NCBI GenBank assembly: GCA_017437785.1
Contig: JAFRXH010000048.1
Span: 39,336 to 103,335, forward strand
Origin: Lachnospiraceae bacterium
GTDB taxonomy: Bacteria; Bacillota; Clostridia; Lachnospirales; Lachnospiraceae
Direction of reading: 5' to 3'
DNA length: 64,000 bases
This document shows, piece after piece, positions 42,643 through 52,458 of this stretch; within the stretch, counting starts at the first letter, position 1, and the number at the start of each line of letters is the position of its first letter. A program made the translations under genes and the position numbers. The notes beneath the pieces were generated by a model. That model did not search any database and was not told the origin of the DNA. It worked only from the letters and a program-made list of their open reading frames with translations.

Positions 42643-43041
42643 ATGGCAGATGTGTTCAGAGAAAGGAAACGCTGGCTGTTTTTGGGGCTGCCCTGGACGT
42701 TCACCGTCTATCACGTACGTGAGGACATGATCACCATCGACAGGGGCTTCTTTAACAAGCAGGAAGACGACTGTTATATGTATAAGGTGACCGATGTGCG
42801 CCTTAACTCCAGCCTGATGGAGAGAATGTTCAAGCTGGGTACCGTTACCTGCTTTACCGGTGATGTTACCGATTCCAATCTGGTATTTAAGCATATAAGA
42901 AACGCAAAGGCTATTAAGGATTATATCCTGGAGAAGGCAGACAGTGAGCGCATCAAGCGCCGCACGGTCAATATGCAGGGCATAGGTTACGGAACCAACG
43001 GCGATGTCGATGGGGACGGAATACCTGACGATCTGGGATGA
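42643..43041 (+). CDS. bacterial PH-domain protein
   Basis: A 132-residue protein. Residues 1-100 match the YdbS/bPH_2 style: WTFTVYHVREDMITIDRGFF, the YMYKVTDVRLNSSLMERMF helix/strand and KLGTVTC. The C-terminal tail ends with a DVDGDGIPDD calcium-loop-like sequence, which is unusual in this family. No membrane helix is present. It ends four bases into folC. Function unknown. Confidence 0.65.
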   Translation: MADVFRERKRWLFLGLPWTFTVYHVREDMITIDRGFFNKQEDDCYMYKVTDVRLNSSLMERMFKLGTVTCFTGDVTDSNLVFKHIRNAKAIKDYILEKADSERIKRRTVNMQGIGYGTNGDVDGDGIPDDLG

Positions 43042-44321
43042 GCCCGGCAGAGACAGCCGGATATATAGCCGCTCTTAAGAGCAGGGGCAGCAGGCCCGGG
43101 CTTTTAGCAGTAAGCGCTCTGGCCGCTAAAATGGGCGATCCCCAGAAAAAGCTCAAGGCGGTGCATATAGCGGGAACGAATGCAAAGGGATCGGTCCTGG
43201 CATATCTTTCCAATACGCTTAAGGCGGCGGGGATAAAAAGCGGATGCTTTTATTCGCCTGCCCTTAAAGACGAGCGTGACAGCATATGTGTGAACTTAAG
43301 GCCCATCAGCAGAAAAGACTGGGACGCATACTGGGATGAAGTAAGATCGGCAGAGGCTGAGCTTGAGAGCGAAGGTTCACTTCTGCCTACATTCTTTGAA
43401 GCGCTTACGGTGCTGGCTTTTAAGTATTTTGCAGATAAAGGCTGTGAGATCGCGGTGATAGAGTGCGGCATGGGCGGAGCGGGTGATGCCACCAACATAC
43501 TGACGGATACGAAGGTATGCGTGCTGACGCCGGTATCCTACGATCACTGTCAGTTCCTGGGCAGCAGTTTAAGCGATATAGCCGCGCAGAAGAGCGGCAT
43601 AATAAAGCCCGGAGCGGTAGTCGTGAGCGCACGCCAGGCCGGCGAAGTCATGGCGGTGATAGAGCGCACGGCAGAAGAGAAACACTGTAAGCTTATGCTT
43701 GCGGATGAGCCCGAAAAGATCCGCTATGGCCTTACGTCCCAGAGCTTTACGCTTAAAGGACACACAAGACTAAAGATAAGCTTATCGGGGGCGTGCCAGC
43801 CGGAGAATGCGGCGCTTGCCGTCAAAGCATTGGAAGCGCTCGCCGGGTGCGGATATAAGATAAGCGAAAAGGCGGTCGCGGCCGGCCTTCTGGCTACAGC
43901 GTGGTACGGAAGGTTTACCGTTCTGGCAAAGAATCCTTATGTGATAGCGGACGGTGCACATAATGAAGCCGGAGCGCTGGCATTAAGGCGCAGCCTGGAT
44001 ACGTATTTTCCGGATACAAAACAGGTGCTCCTTATGGGAGTGCTCAGGGATAAAGAATATGATAAGATGCTTAAGATACTGGGTGAGAGAGCGGCTTTTC
44101 TGGTGTGCATAACACCGCCGTCAAATCCCAGGGCGCTGGATGCGCTGGAACTGGCGGAGTGCGGTGCGGAATATGTTAAAAACACCACTGCTGCCGGCAG
44201 TGTGGAGGAAGGCCTGGAAATGGCGCTGCTCTTATCCGGCGGAAAGATGCCGGTGATAGCCTGCGGATCCCTCTCATGGCTACAACGCCTGCGGGAGGCA
44301 GCCGGGAACCCAAAGGTTTAA
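43038..44321 (+). CDS. folC: folylpolyglutamate synthase / Mur-ligase family protein
   Basis: A 427-residue enzyme that adds glutamate to folates (or makes dihydrofolate from dihydropteroate). The P-loop is GTNAKGSVLAYLSNTL near residue 43; CGMGGAGDATNI, VSYDHCQFLG and ADGAHNEAGAL are standard FolC motifs. It starts at ATG 43038, overlapping the PH-domain gene. The folate genes folE and folB-folK follow in the same direction. Confidence 0.92.
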   Translation: MSPAETAGYIAALKSRGSRPGLLAVSALAAKMGDPQKKLKAVHIAGTNAKGSVLAYLSNTLKAAGIKSGCFYSPALKDERDSICVNLRPISRKDWDAYWDEVRSAEAELESEGSLLPTFFEALTVLAFKYFADKGCEIAVIECGMGGAGDATNILTDTKVCVLTPVSYDHCQFLGSSLSDIAAQKSGIIKPGAVVVSARQAGEVMAVIERTAEEKHCKLMLADEPEKIRYGLTSQSFTLKGHTRLKISLSGACQPENAALAVKALEALAGCGYKISEKAVAAGLLATAWYGRFTVLAKNPYVIADGAHNEAGALALRRSLDTYFPDTKQVLLMGVLRDKEYDKMLKILGERAAFLVCITPPSNPRALDALELAECGAEYVKNTTAAGSVEEGLEMALLLSGGKMPVIACGSLSWLQRLREAAGNPKV

Positions 44322-44376
44322 CCGTCGTATGGCTTAAGGACAAAGGATCTTATCAGGAAAAAAGAAGGAAACAAAA

Positions 44377-44940
44377 ATGGTAGATGAAGCAAAGATAGAA
44401 GAAGCGGTACGCCTGCTCCTTGAGGGGATGGGCGAGGATGTGAGCCGTGAGGGGCTTAAGGACACTCCGGCAAGAGTGGCACGTATGTATGCCGAGACCT
44501 TAAGCGGCATGGACGAGAAGGCGGCGGATCATCTCTGCCGTACCTTTACCACAGGCAGCTCAGACATAGTACTGGAGCGTGATATCACATTTTTCTCTAC
44601 CTGCGAGCATCACCTTATGCCATTCTTCGGAAAAGTTCATGTGGCATACATCCCTGACGGGAAGGTGGCCGGGCTTTCAAAGCTGGCCAGGACTGTCGAG
44701 GTATTTGCAAAAAGACTGCAGATGCAGGAGCGCATGACCGGGCAGATAGCCGATGCTCTTATGAGTGAGCTGGGATGCAAAGGTGCCTGTGTCATGGTGG
44801 AAGCCGAGCATACCTGCATGACCATGAGGGGAGTAAAAAAGCCCGGGAGCAGTACGGTAACGGTGGCGTTAAGAGGTGCGTTTGAAGAGGACAGAGCACT
44901 GGAAGAGCGCTTCTATGCTATGCTCGGCAAGAGCAGATAA
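44377..44940 (+). CDS. folE: GTP cyclohydrolase I
   Basis: A 187-residue enzyme that makes dihydroneopterin triphosphate, the first step of folate synthesis. Zinc and catalytic residues are in [12 protein letters not shown] and [11 protein letters not shown]; the [13 protein letters not shown] segment is typical. GAAGGA precedes the ATG. The next folate gene begins eight bases after its stop. Confidence 0.95.
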   Translation: MVDEAKIEEAVRLLLEGMGEDVSREGLKDTPARVARMYAETLSGMDEKAADHLCRTFTTGSSDIVLERDITFFSTCEHHLMPFFGKVHVAYIPDGKVAGLSKLARTVEVFAKRLQMQERMTGQIADALMSELGCKGACVMVEAEHTCMTMRGVKKPGSSTVTVALRGAFEEDRALEERFYAMLGKSR

Positions 44941-44947
44941 TACGGAT

Positions 44948-45787
44948 ATGATGGATGAGATATTCATAGAAGGACTTAAGATATACGGATATCACGGAGT
45001 GTATCCGCAGGAAGAAGCCCGGTGGCAGAACTTCGTTCTGTCCGTCAGGCTTTTTTTATCGTTGCAGCAGGCGGGGCTTACGGATGATCTTACGAAGAGC
45101 ATCTCTTATGAGGAAGTATGCCTCTTTCTCAAGGAGGAGTTTAATAAAGAGCGTCATCAGCTGATAGAGACGGTCGCTGAGCGGCTTGCAGCTGCGCTGT
45201 TTAAGAAATATGAGAGCCTGTGTGCGCTTGAGCTGAGAGTGGCCAAGCCGGAGGCACCCATAGCCGTGGATTTTAAGAACGTGTCCGTGTGCATAAGCAG
45301 GAAGCGCCATATCGTCTATCTGTCATACGGTGCCAATGAAGGTGACTGTCCGACGCAGATCGAAGGCGGATTTAAGCGGATAGATGAAGATCCTTGCTGC
45401 GGGGTGATAAAAAAGACACAGCCGCTTATCACCACACCCTACGGCGGTGTGGCCCAGCAGGATTTTTATAACGGAGCAGCAAAGATATGGACCCTTTATG
45501 AGCCGCATGAACTGCTTAAGTTCCTTCACGATGTGGAGGCATCGCAGGGGCTTGACCGCAGTAAGAAGACACACTGGGGGCCCAGGGCTCTGGATCTGGA
45601 TATACTGTTTTATGATGATATAGTGCTCGATGATGAGGAGCTGACCATACCACATCCGGATATGGGAAACAGGGATTTTGTGATGAAACCCCTGGCGGAA
45701 CTGGCTCCGTTTTACAGGCATCCTTTAACAAAAAAGACCGTAGCCATGATGGCTGCGGCCCCTATGGAAGAGCATATAGTCAGTTAA
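44948..45787 (+). CDS. folBK: bifunctional dihydroneopterin aldolase / HPPK (FolB-FolK fusion)
   Basis: A 279-residue fusion. Residues 1-115 are dihydroneopterin aldolase (GLKIYGYHGVYPQEE, the EVAL-type lysine near VAKPEAP). Residues 120-275 are 6-hydroxymethyl-dihydropterin pyrophosphokinase (LSYGANEGD in place of LGSNxGD, WGPRALDLDILFYDD with metal aspartates, IPHPDMGNRDFVM). It carries out two successive pterin steps. folP is not in this cluster. The stop overlaps the stop of the convergent downstream gene. Confidence 0.9.
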   Translation: MMDEIFIEGLKIYGYHGVYPQEEARWQNFVLSVRLFLSLQQAGLTDDLTKSISYEEVCLFLKEEFNKERHQLIETVAERLAAALFKKYESLCALELRVAKPEAPIAVDFKNVSVCISRKRHIVYLSYGANEGDCPTQIEGGFKRIDEDPCCGVIKKTQPLITTPYGGVAQQDFYNGAAKIWTLYEPHELLKFLHDVEASQGLDRSKKTHWGPRALDLDILFYDDIVLDDEELTIPHPDMGNRDFVMKPLAELAPFYRHPLTKKTVAMMAAAPMEEHIVS

Positions 45788-46851
45788 GGTATTTTTACCG
45801 CGGCTGCGGCTGCATCGAAGACTTCTATATTGCCGCTGCCGTAGGCGGGCAGTCGGTAGATGGGCATATCGGCATTGAAATCCCTGAAATAAACATAGGA
45901 AGAAGTGACCTGTATGTCCTTAACCACACCTTCCTTTATCAGTTCTTCGGCACTACCGTCCGTTCGTATACGCTTAAAGGCGTAGCCGCCTCCGCCGCTT
46001 TCATCTATGGTCTGATAATAGATATATTCACCTGCGAGGTTAAATGTCTCTATACGTCCCGGACTCAAGGTTATGGTATCTGAAGTATCCGAAAGGGCGG
46101 TTCTTTTTAAACTCATGTTATTGCTCATATCAAGGTAGTAGACATAGCCGTCTGCTATGGAGGGTTCGTACATGTTGATCTCCATTACGCGGGTTATACT
46201 GCCGCTGCCGGGATCTGCCGAGTAGAGGTAATGGTCCTTAGTCATGCCTGCGTAGAATACCATTGTGCCGTAAGCACAGCCCGGCTTTATCTGGTCGTTT
46301 ACCAGCAGCTTTTCGTTCTTGCCGGAGAGGTCCATGCAGTTTAATACCTCTTTGGCGTCTTTTGAGCTGTCGGAATCCAGCTTTGAATATATCAGGCTGT
46401 TACCAAGAAGCATCAGGCCGTTTGAGGTGATATTGCTGAGTATGATGTTATGCCTGCCGGCTTTATCGGTGCGGTAGATGCCGCGGCCGTCACGTATATA
46501 GCCCAGTCCGGACTGCCCTGCTCCGGAGGAAGAATAGTAATAGATATGATCGCCGGCAACATTTATGAAAGAGGCGTTTGCAGCCACTACTTTGCGTATA
46601 TCGCTCCCGTCTGACTTCATGGAATAGATGCTGCCGCCGTCATAAGGATTGGCGAAGTAAACCATGCCGCCGTATTCGCAGAACGTGCCGCCGTTATAGA
46701 GATTGCCGGCACTGCTGCCCGCAAGGTCGGACGGATTAGCGGGTATGGCTCTGGCGCGCTGTCCCAGAAAGCTGCCCAGGACGATGAGCAGTATTATCGC
46801 GACAGGTATCAGTATCACCAGTATGTTTTTTAATTTCCTGTTCATAAGCAT
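45784..46851 (-). CDS. membrane-anchored beta-propeller-like (DUF5050-type) protein
   Basis: A 355-residue protein with a basic start and one membrane helix (residues 10-28), then repeated units of about 45 residues with the pattern (G)xxIYYYS / GxVYYLD / GEYIYYQT, typical of DUF5050 propeller-like extracellular proteins of Clostridia. Probably a cell-surface or sensing protein; ligand unknown. Its stop and that of the convergent folBK gene share the TTAA at 45784-45787, leaving no room for a terminator. Confidence 0.7.
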   Translation of the reverse strand: MLMNRKLKNILVILIPVAIILLIVLGSFLGQRARAIPANPSDLAGSSAGNLYNGGTFCEYGGMVYFANPYDGGSIYSMKSDGSDIRKVVAANASFINVAGDHIYYYSSSGAGQSGLGYIRDGRGIYRTDKAGRHNIILSNITSNGLMLLGNSLIYSKLDSDSSKDAKEVLNCMDLSGKNEKLLVNDQIKPGCAYGTMVFYAGMTKDHYLYSADPGSGSITRVMEINMYEPSIADGYVYYLDMSNNMSLKRTALSDTSDTITLSPGRIETFNLAGEYIYYQTIDESGGGGYAFKRIRTDGSAEELIKEGVVKDIQVTSSYVYFRDFNADMPIYRLPAYGSGNIEVFDAAAAAVKIP

Positions 46852-46903
46852 ATACCTCTCAAAATGATTATATAACGCGGATAAATTATTGGCAAATGAT
46901 TGA

Positions 46904-46932
46904 TTGATAAAATCCTTTCCTTTTGGTATAAT
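46904..46932 (+). promoter_or_regulatory. hydrogenase gene promoter
   Basis: -35 TTGATA (46904-46909), 17-base spacer, -10 TATAAT (46927-46932). The ATG is at 46971 behind AAGGAGA. Confidence 0.75.
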
Positions 46933-46970
46933 GTTCGGTAATTGTGGAAACTTGAAGGAGATATTTTAAG

Positions 46971-48449
46971 ATGCTGCACGAAAACCCGTCACTGGTGGAT
47001 GTTAAACACGAAGTACTTTATCTGGTGGCGAAGGCAGAATTTGAAGGACGGCTGGAGGAAGCCCTGGCTTCAATACCGCATGAAATAGTACCGGGGCCCT
47101 TGCCCGCTTTCCGCTGCTGTGTATACAAGGAAAGAGAAGTGGTACGTGAGCGTATCAGTCTGGCCAGGAACTTAAATCCCCTGACCGGAGAGCCCTGCCA
47201 TAATACCGTGCAGATACTGCCTGCGGCCTGTGAGGGCTGCCCCATCACACGATTTGTCGTAACCGATAACTGTCAGAAGTGTATGGCAAAGGCGTGTTTT
47301 AATTCCTGCAATTTCGGGGCTGTTACGATCGAGCGCGATAAGGCTCATATAGATCCCAACAAATGCCGTGAGTGCGGCAGGTGCCATCAGGCCTGTCCCT
47401 ACCACGCCATAGCGGATCTGCAGAGGCCCTGCAAGCGTGCCTGTCCCGTTGATGCCATAGGCATGGACGAGAGCATGAGGGTGCGTATAGATGATGAGAA
47501 GTGTATAAGATGCGGTCAGTGCATCGCAGCCTGTCCCTTCGGAGCGGTATCGGATGCTTCAAGGATGATAGAGGTGATCGATGCGCTCAAGTCGGGACGT
47601 GAAGTCTACGCCTGTGTGGCGCCTTCGGGCGACGGACAGTTCGGGCCGGGCATCTCTATGGATTCACTGAGGGAAGCCATTAAGAAGCTGGGCTTCGTGG
47701 ACATGGTCGAGGTGGCTCTGGGTGCCGACTATGTGGCATATGAGGAAGCAAAGGAGTGGGGAGAAGCCTTAAAAGAAGGCAAAAAGAAGACCACATCCTG
47801 CTGTCCCTCTTTCGTACATATGATAAACAGGCATTTCCCCCAGCTGGCGGAATGCATTTCCACCACCGTATCGCCCATGGCGGCTACGGCCAGACTGGTA
47901 AGGGCTGCACATCCCGGTGCCATGTGCATTTTCATAGGCCCGTGTATCGCAAAGAAGAGCGAAGCAGGGCAATATCAGGACATAGAAGGCGACAATGCCG
48001 ATCTGGTACTGACATTTGAAGAACTGCTGGCATTACTGAGGGCCAGGGATATAGTACCCGAGCCTATGCCTCTTACCAATCAGCAGGGAAGTTTATACGG
48101 AAAGAATTTTGCGAAAAACGGCGGTGTCATGAATGCCGTTAAGCAGGCATATAAAGAATCGGGAGCAACGGACGAGCTGAAGGTCTGCGCCTGCAACGGG
48201 GCGGATGAGTGCAAGAAGGCTCTGACCCTGCTTAAACTGGGAAGGCTTCCGGAGGACTTTATCGAAGGCATGATATGTACCGGCGGCTGTGTTAACGGAC
48301 CGGGAAGCTTAAAGGCGGCGGGCAAGAGTGCGGCTGACAGGAATAAGCTGCTGGCAGCCCTGGATAACAGGAGCATAAGCCAAAGCCTTGAGGAGAATAA
48401 GGATCTGGAATTTGAGATGCACCGGGACAGAAAGGATGCCGCAAAATAA
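46971..48449 (+). CDS. ferredoxin-type monomeric [FeFe] hydrogenase (group B-like)
   Basis: A 492-residue iron-sulfur protein. Residues 85-190 carry cysteine motifs for several [4Fe-4S] clusters (CRECGRCHQACP, CIRCGQCIAACP and others). The C-terminal domain has the three H-cluster motifs in the group-B form: TSCCPSF, IGPCIAKKSE and EGMICTGGC. It interconverts protons and H2, or may sense H2, in the cytoplasm of a fermenting anaerobe. The HydE/F/G maturases are not in the window. The start follows AAGGAGA. Confidence 0.85.
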   Translation: MLHENPSLVDVKHEVLYLVAKAEFEGRLEEALASIPHEIVPGPLPAFRCCVYKEREVVRERISLARNLNPLTGEPCHNTVQILPAACEGCPITRFVVTDNCQKCMAKACFNSCNFGAVTIERDKAHIDPNKCRECGRCHQACPYHAIADLQRPCKRACPVDAIGMDESMRVRIDDEKCIRCGQCIAACPFGAVSDASRMIEVIDALKSGREVYACVAPSGDGQFGPGISMDSLREAIKKLGFVDMVEVALGADYVAYEEAKEWGEALKEGKKKTTSCCPSFVHMINRHFPQLAECISTTVSPMAATARLVRAAHPGAMCIFIGPCIAKKSEAGQYQDIEGDNADLVLTFEELLALLRARDIVPEPMPLTNQQGSLYGKNFAKNGGVMNAVKQAYKESGATDELKVCACNGADECKKALTLLKLGRLPEDFIEGMICTGGCVNGPGSLKAAGKSAADRNKLLAALDNRSISQSLEENKDLEFEMHRDRKDAAK

Positions 48450-48495
48450 CTGACAGGGCTTAAACAGCGATAATCATACAGGAGGATGAAAGCCG

Positions 48496-49152
48496 ATGGG
48501 CAGTGCTGCGATCGAGGCTGCAAAAGCACAACAGACGGGCTTTAACGATATGGAGGTATCGGCAATAGGAGAGGTTGCAAATATCACGCTGGGTAATGCG
48601 GTTACAGCGCTCAGCCTGCTCTTGCACAATGATATCGATATTTCCACGCCCTTGGTTGAGATAAAGAACAAAGGCGATCAGGTCAGAGCGCTTTCGGAAA
48701 AGACTATCGTGACCAGGGTAGATTATGTTAAGGGATTAGACGGTAACTGTCTGCTTTTCCTGAAGGAAGACGATGTTAAGATAATGACGGATCTTATGAT
48801 GGGAAGCGACGGACACGGCATGTTTTATGAACAGGACATTTCCGAACTGCATTTAAGCGCCGTTTCGGAAGCCATGAACCAGATGATGGGATCGGCAGCT
48901 ACAGCCATGGGCATGATGCTTGATAAGCTGGTGGATATATCAACGCCCTCAACAAGGCATGAGGAGGCGGGAAGCTATAACCATGATGCGTTCGGAACAG
49001 AGGAGCGTTTTGTACAGATAAGCTTTGACGTAGATATGGGAGAGCTGATAAAGACAAAGATCATACAGCTCTATCCATTCAGACTGGCAAAAGCAATAGC
49101 GGATCTGTTTATAGTCAAAAGAAATCAAAATGAAGGAGCAGGGCTTTTTTAA
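48496..49152 (+). CDS. CheC/FliY-type CheY-P phosphatase-like protein
   Basis: A 218-residue protein with two CheC phosphatase signatures: EVANITLGNAVTALS (about residue 28) and SEAMNQMMGSAATAM (about residue 127). The glutamate and asparagine needed for phosphatase action are in both copies. The N-terminus resembles FliY but the C-terminal FliN/SpoA domain is absent. It may tune a CheY-type receiver. No flagellar or chemotaxis genes are adjacent. GGAGGATG lies upstream. Confidence 0.8.
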   Translation: MGSAAIEAAKAQQTGFNDMEVSAIGEVANITLGNAVTALSLLLHNDIDISTPLVEIKNKGDQVRALSEKTIVTRVDYVKGLDGNCLLFLKEDDVKIMTDLMMGSDGHGMFYEQDISELHLSAVSEAMNQMMGSAATAMGMMLDKLVDISTPSTRHEEAGSYNHDAFGTEERFVQISFDVDMGELIKTKIIQLYPFRLAKAIADLFIVKRNQNEGAGLF

Positions 49153-49164
49153 GCCGGTAAAGAG

Positions 49165-50013
49165 ATGAGCGAAGAATGTTCAAATAATTGCAGCAGCTGC
49201 GGAGAAAGCGGCTGCGCCTCACGCAAGGATCCGTTTGCAAAGGATGCACCCAATGCGGGATCTGATGTAAAACACATGATAGCCGTCATAAGCGGCAAGG
49301 GCGGCGTTGGAAAATCCATGGTAACGGCCCTTTTAGCGAACAGCTTTAACAAAGCCGGGAAAAAGACGGCCATACTGGATGCGGATATCACCGGACCGTC
49401 TATCGCAAGGATGTACGGCATCCATGAGCCGGCCGGAAGCGACGGAAACAATGTACTGCCGGCAGTAAGCGCGGGCGGGATAAAGATAATGAGCATAAAC
49501 ATGTTGCTGGAACACGAGGATGATCCCGTGATATGGAGAGGCCCTGTTATATCCTCTACGGTCAGACAGTTCTGGACCGAAGTGGCATGGGGCGATGTGG
49601 ATGTTATGCTCCTTGACATGCCTCCCGGAACGGGCGACGTACCGCTTACCGTATTCCAGTCTTTGCCGATAGAAGGTATACTGGTCGTAACATCACCTCA
49701 GGAGCTGGTGAGCATGGTGGTAGGAAAGGCCGTGCATATGGCGCAGGCAATGAACGTACCGCTTCTTGGTATCGTTGAGAACATGTCCTATCTGGAATGC
49801 CCCGACTGCGGAAAGCGCCTCGAGATATTCGGAAAGAGCCATCTGGATGAGGCGGCTGAGGCATATGGCATAGACCTTACGGCAAAGATACCGATGATAC
49901 CGTCCAATGCGGCATTATGTGATGCCGGGGCGGCTGATGAACTTGATGAAAAGCTGCTGGGTGAATGCAGCCTGGCACTTTACAATAAACTAAAAGGAGA
50001 TAATGAACAATGA
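49165..50013 (+). CDS. Mrp/NBP35-family Fe-S cluster carrier ATPase
   Basis: A 282-residue P-loop protein with a cysteine-rich N-terminus (CSNNCSSCGESGC), deviant Walker A SGKGGVGKS, the LDMPPGTGD motif, and a C-terminal CPDCGK pair that binds a bridging cluster. Members deliver iron-sulfur clusters to target enzymes. Its position soon after a hydrogenase with many clusters fits that job. It overlaps the next gene by four bases. Confidence 0.92.
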   Translation: MSEECSNNCSSCGESGCASRKDPFAKDAPNAGSDVKHMIAVISGKGGVGKSMVTALLANSFNKAGKKTAILDADITGPSIARMYGIHEPAGSDGNNVLPAVSAGGIKIMSINMLLEHEDDPVIWRGPVISSTVRQFWTEVAWGDVDVMLLDMPPGTGDVPLTVFQSLPIEGILVVTSPQELVSMVVGKAVHMAQAMNVPLLGIVENMSYLECPDCGKRLEIFGKSHLDEAAEAYGIDLTAKIPMIPSNAALCDAGAADELDEKLLGECSLALYNKLKGDNEQ

Positions 50014-50444
50014 AAGACGTAAAGGTAACGATAGCGCCTACCAATATCAAGACGCTTAAGTTTGAGAACAATTACAACGCTAAACCCGGAGAGCAGGTTA
50101 AGCTGGGAGTGCAGATGAAGGTTGCTGTACATCTTAATCCCGCAGCACCCACCACGGCGCTGGCTCATGTACACTTTGCAGTAACCGATGAGGAGAAGAA
50201 ACATGTGAGCATGGAGCTCGAGACCCTGACTCCCATTACGGTAAGCACCTTCATCGATAATCTTGATGAAGTGGTAAAGAGCAAATACATGAACGATATC
50301 ATGCTGGCAGTTAACGAGAAGATCCGCATGACCACTTCCATGCTGGGACTGGGCATACAGGTTCCTGCGATCACTCTTCCTTACAGAGAGACCAACGAAG
50401 CACAGGACGGTTCTTTGGACAGCGAGATATTCACGAAATTATAA
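50010..50444 (+). CDS. conserved protein, possibly SecB-like
   Basis: A 144-residue soluble protein. The order of three or four beta strands (VKLGVQMKVAVHL, TALAHVHFAVTD), a helix near DEVVKSKYMNDIMLAVNEKI, and an end in GIQVPAITLPY recalls the fold of the SecB export chaperone, but identity is too low for a firm call. It is coupled to the Mrp gene by overlap. Alternative: an uncharacterised Firmicutes family of its own. Confidence 0.4.
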   Translation: MKDVKVTIAPTNIKTLKFENNYNAKPGEQVKLGVQMKVAVHLNPAAPTTALAHVHFAVTDEEKKHVSMELETLTPITVSTFIDNLDEVVKSKYMNDIMLAVNEKIRMTTSMLGLGIQVPAITLPYRETNEAQDGSLDSEIFTKL

Positions 50445-50447
50445 GTC

Positions 50448-52394
50448 ATGCTTCTGTCAATACGGAACGCAGACGTTTCATACGGCGGCGAGCTTATCCT
50501 CAGGGATGTGAACTTTGACATACGTGAAGGGGAGAAGCTCGCCGTTGTGGGCAGGAATGGCTGCGGAAAAACAACACTGCTTAAGCTGATATGCGGGGAG
50601 CTTTCGCCCCAGCCAAGGGATTCTGATGACCAGCCGGTAATAGCAAAGACGGGCGAGCCTGTCATAGGCTGGCTCTCACAGATGACTTTTGCTGACGAGA
50701 AGGCCACGCTGGGGCAGGAACTTAAGAGGGTATTTGAGCCCATACTTGAGCTTAAGCGCGATATGGATGATGCTTTGGCACAGCTGCAGCGGAGCGATGA
50801 CCACGCTCTGGCGGAGAAGTATGCCCTGATGGAGGAACGCTTTAATTATCTGGGCGGCTACCGTTATGAGAAGGATTACGATATGCTTTATTCGCGCTTC
50901 GGCTTCTTAAAGGAAGACGAGGACAGGCCCTTATCGGAGTTCTCGGGAGGCCAGCGTACCAAGATAGCATTTATAAAGCTTCTGCTTTCAAGGCCGGATA
51001 TACTGCTTCTGGATGAGCCTACCAACCATCTGGATATATCGACCATAGCGTGGCTTGAAGATTACCTGGCCGAATATCCCAGGGCTGTCGTGGTGGTTTC
51101 CCATGACAGGCTTTTTCTGGACCGCGTGGCAGAGACGGTATGGGAGATAGAGCGCGGCAAATTAAAGCGTTATCCCGGCAATTATTCCGAGTTCGTGCGT
51201 CTTAAGAAAGAGGCGTACGACAAGCAGATGAAGGATTATCTGGCACAGCAGAAGGAGAGGGAACGCCTGCAGGCGCTGGCGGACCGCTTCATACACAAGG
51301 CTACCAAGGCGACCATGGCCAAGTCGAAGCTTAAGGCCATAGAGCATATGGAGATCATAGAGAAGCCGGAGGAGTCTGATACAAAGGCATTCCACGGGCT
51401 TTCGGAGCCGGCTAAGGAGAGCGGACGTGATGTCCTCATCACCGAGAACCTGGCTGTGGGATATGATGAGGTACTCTGCAGGGTGAGCCTGGTACTGCAG
51501 AAAGGAAAGAAGCTGGGAGTGATAGGCGGAAACGGCCTGGGCAAGTCTACCTTCTTAAAGACCCTGATGGGGCAGATACCTAAAAAAGGCGGTAAATACA
51601 GCTACGGCTACGGCGTAGAGGTGGGATATTTTGAGCAGCAGATGGCCAAAACCTTAAGCACCAAGACCGTGCTAAACGAATTCTGGGATACATATCCCAC
51701 ACTGACAGAGACCGAAGTAAGGAACATACTGGGAGGCTTTCTTTTCTCCGGTGATGACGTGTTTAAGAATGTATCCGACTTATCGGGCGGTGAGAAGGTC
51801 AGGCTGGCGCTGGCTAAGATACTGCAGACAAGGCCGAATTTCCTGATACTGGATGAGCCTACCAACCATATGGATATAGTGGGCAAGGAAGCTCTGGAGG
51901 AGATGCTGGCGGAGTATAAGGGAACGGTACTGTTTGTTTCGCATGACCGTTATCTGATAAGGCGCCTGGCGGATGAACTGCTGATACTAAGGCCCGGCGG
52001 GGCAGAGTATTTTCCTTTCGGATACGAGGAGTTTGAGCGCCATTACGGTAAGGAAAAGCTCTTGTCTTCAGATGAAGTATGGAAGATAGAGAATGCAAAG
52101 AACGATGCGGCGGCAGATACGGAAGCTGCGGCTGCACCCAAGCCTAAAAAGACCAATCCGGGCAAGGAAAGAGCCAGGGCGGAACGCAGACTGGCAAGGC
52201 TCGAACAGCTGATAGAGGAAAACGATACAAAAAAAGCCGCTCTGGAAGAAGAGATGGCCGATCCGGCAAATGCCAGCAACTATTCTAAGCTGCAGGAACT
52301 GCAGGATAAGCTGGATGAGCTTAACGGGCAGTCGGATGCATATCTGGAAGAGTGGGAAGCGTTGGAAGAGGAACTTTCAAAAGAAAACGGATAG
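50448..52394 (+). CDS. ABC-F family ATPase
   Basis: A 648-residue soluble protein with two ATPase domains and no membrane segments. Walker A motifs are GRNGCGKT and GGNGLGKS; signatures FSGGQRTKIAF and LSGGEKVRLAL; both Walker B regions read LDEPTNH(L/M)DI. A charged linker (residues 250-310) separates the domains, and the C-terminal 90 residues form a coiled coil. ABC-F proteins act on the ribosome as translation factors, and some protect against antibiotics; which subgroup this is cannot be told here. Confidence 0.92.
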   Translation: MLLSIRNADVSYGGELILRDVNFDIREGEKLAVVGRNGCGKTTLLKLICGELSPQPRDSDDQPVIAKTGEPVIGWLSQMTFADEKATLGQELKRVFEPILELKRDMDDALAQLQRSDDHALAEKYALMEERFNYLGGYRYEKDYDMLYSRFGFLKEDEDRPLSEFSGGQRTKIAFIKLLLSRPDILLLDEPTNHLDISTIAWLEDYLAEYPRAVVVVSHDRLFLDRVAETVWEIERGKLKRYPGNYSEFVRLKKEAYDKQMKDYLAQQKERERLQALADRFIHKATKATMAKSKLKAIEHMEIIEKPEESDTKAFHGLSEPAKESGRDVLITENLAVGYDEVLCRVSLVLQKGKKLGVIGGNGLGKSTFLKTLMGQIPKKGGKYSYGYGVEVGYFEQQMAKTLSTKTVLNEFWDTYPTLTETEVRNILGGFLFSGDDVFKNVSDLSGGEKVRLALAKILQTRPNFLILDEPTNHMDIVGKEALEEMLAEYKGTVLFVSHDRYLIRRLADELLILRPGGAEYFPFGYEEFERHYGKEKLLSSDEVWKIENAKNDAAADTEAAAAPKPKKTNPGKERARAERRLARLEQLIEENDTKKAALEEEMADPANASNYSKLQELQDKLDELNGQSDAYLEEWEALEEELSKENG

Positions 52395-52421
52395 GGAAGA
52401 CGAAGCTGTCCCCGGGCATAA

Positions 52422-52453
52422 AAAAACAGGCTTAAACTTACGCTTAAGCCTGC
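52422..52453 (-). terminator. terminator after tRNA-Trp
   Basis: On the minus strand CAGGCTTAA, seven-base loop, TTAAGCCTG, then seven T. It lies just past the tRNA 3' end. Confidence 0.85.
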
Positions 52454-52458
52454 AGTAG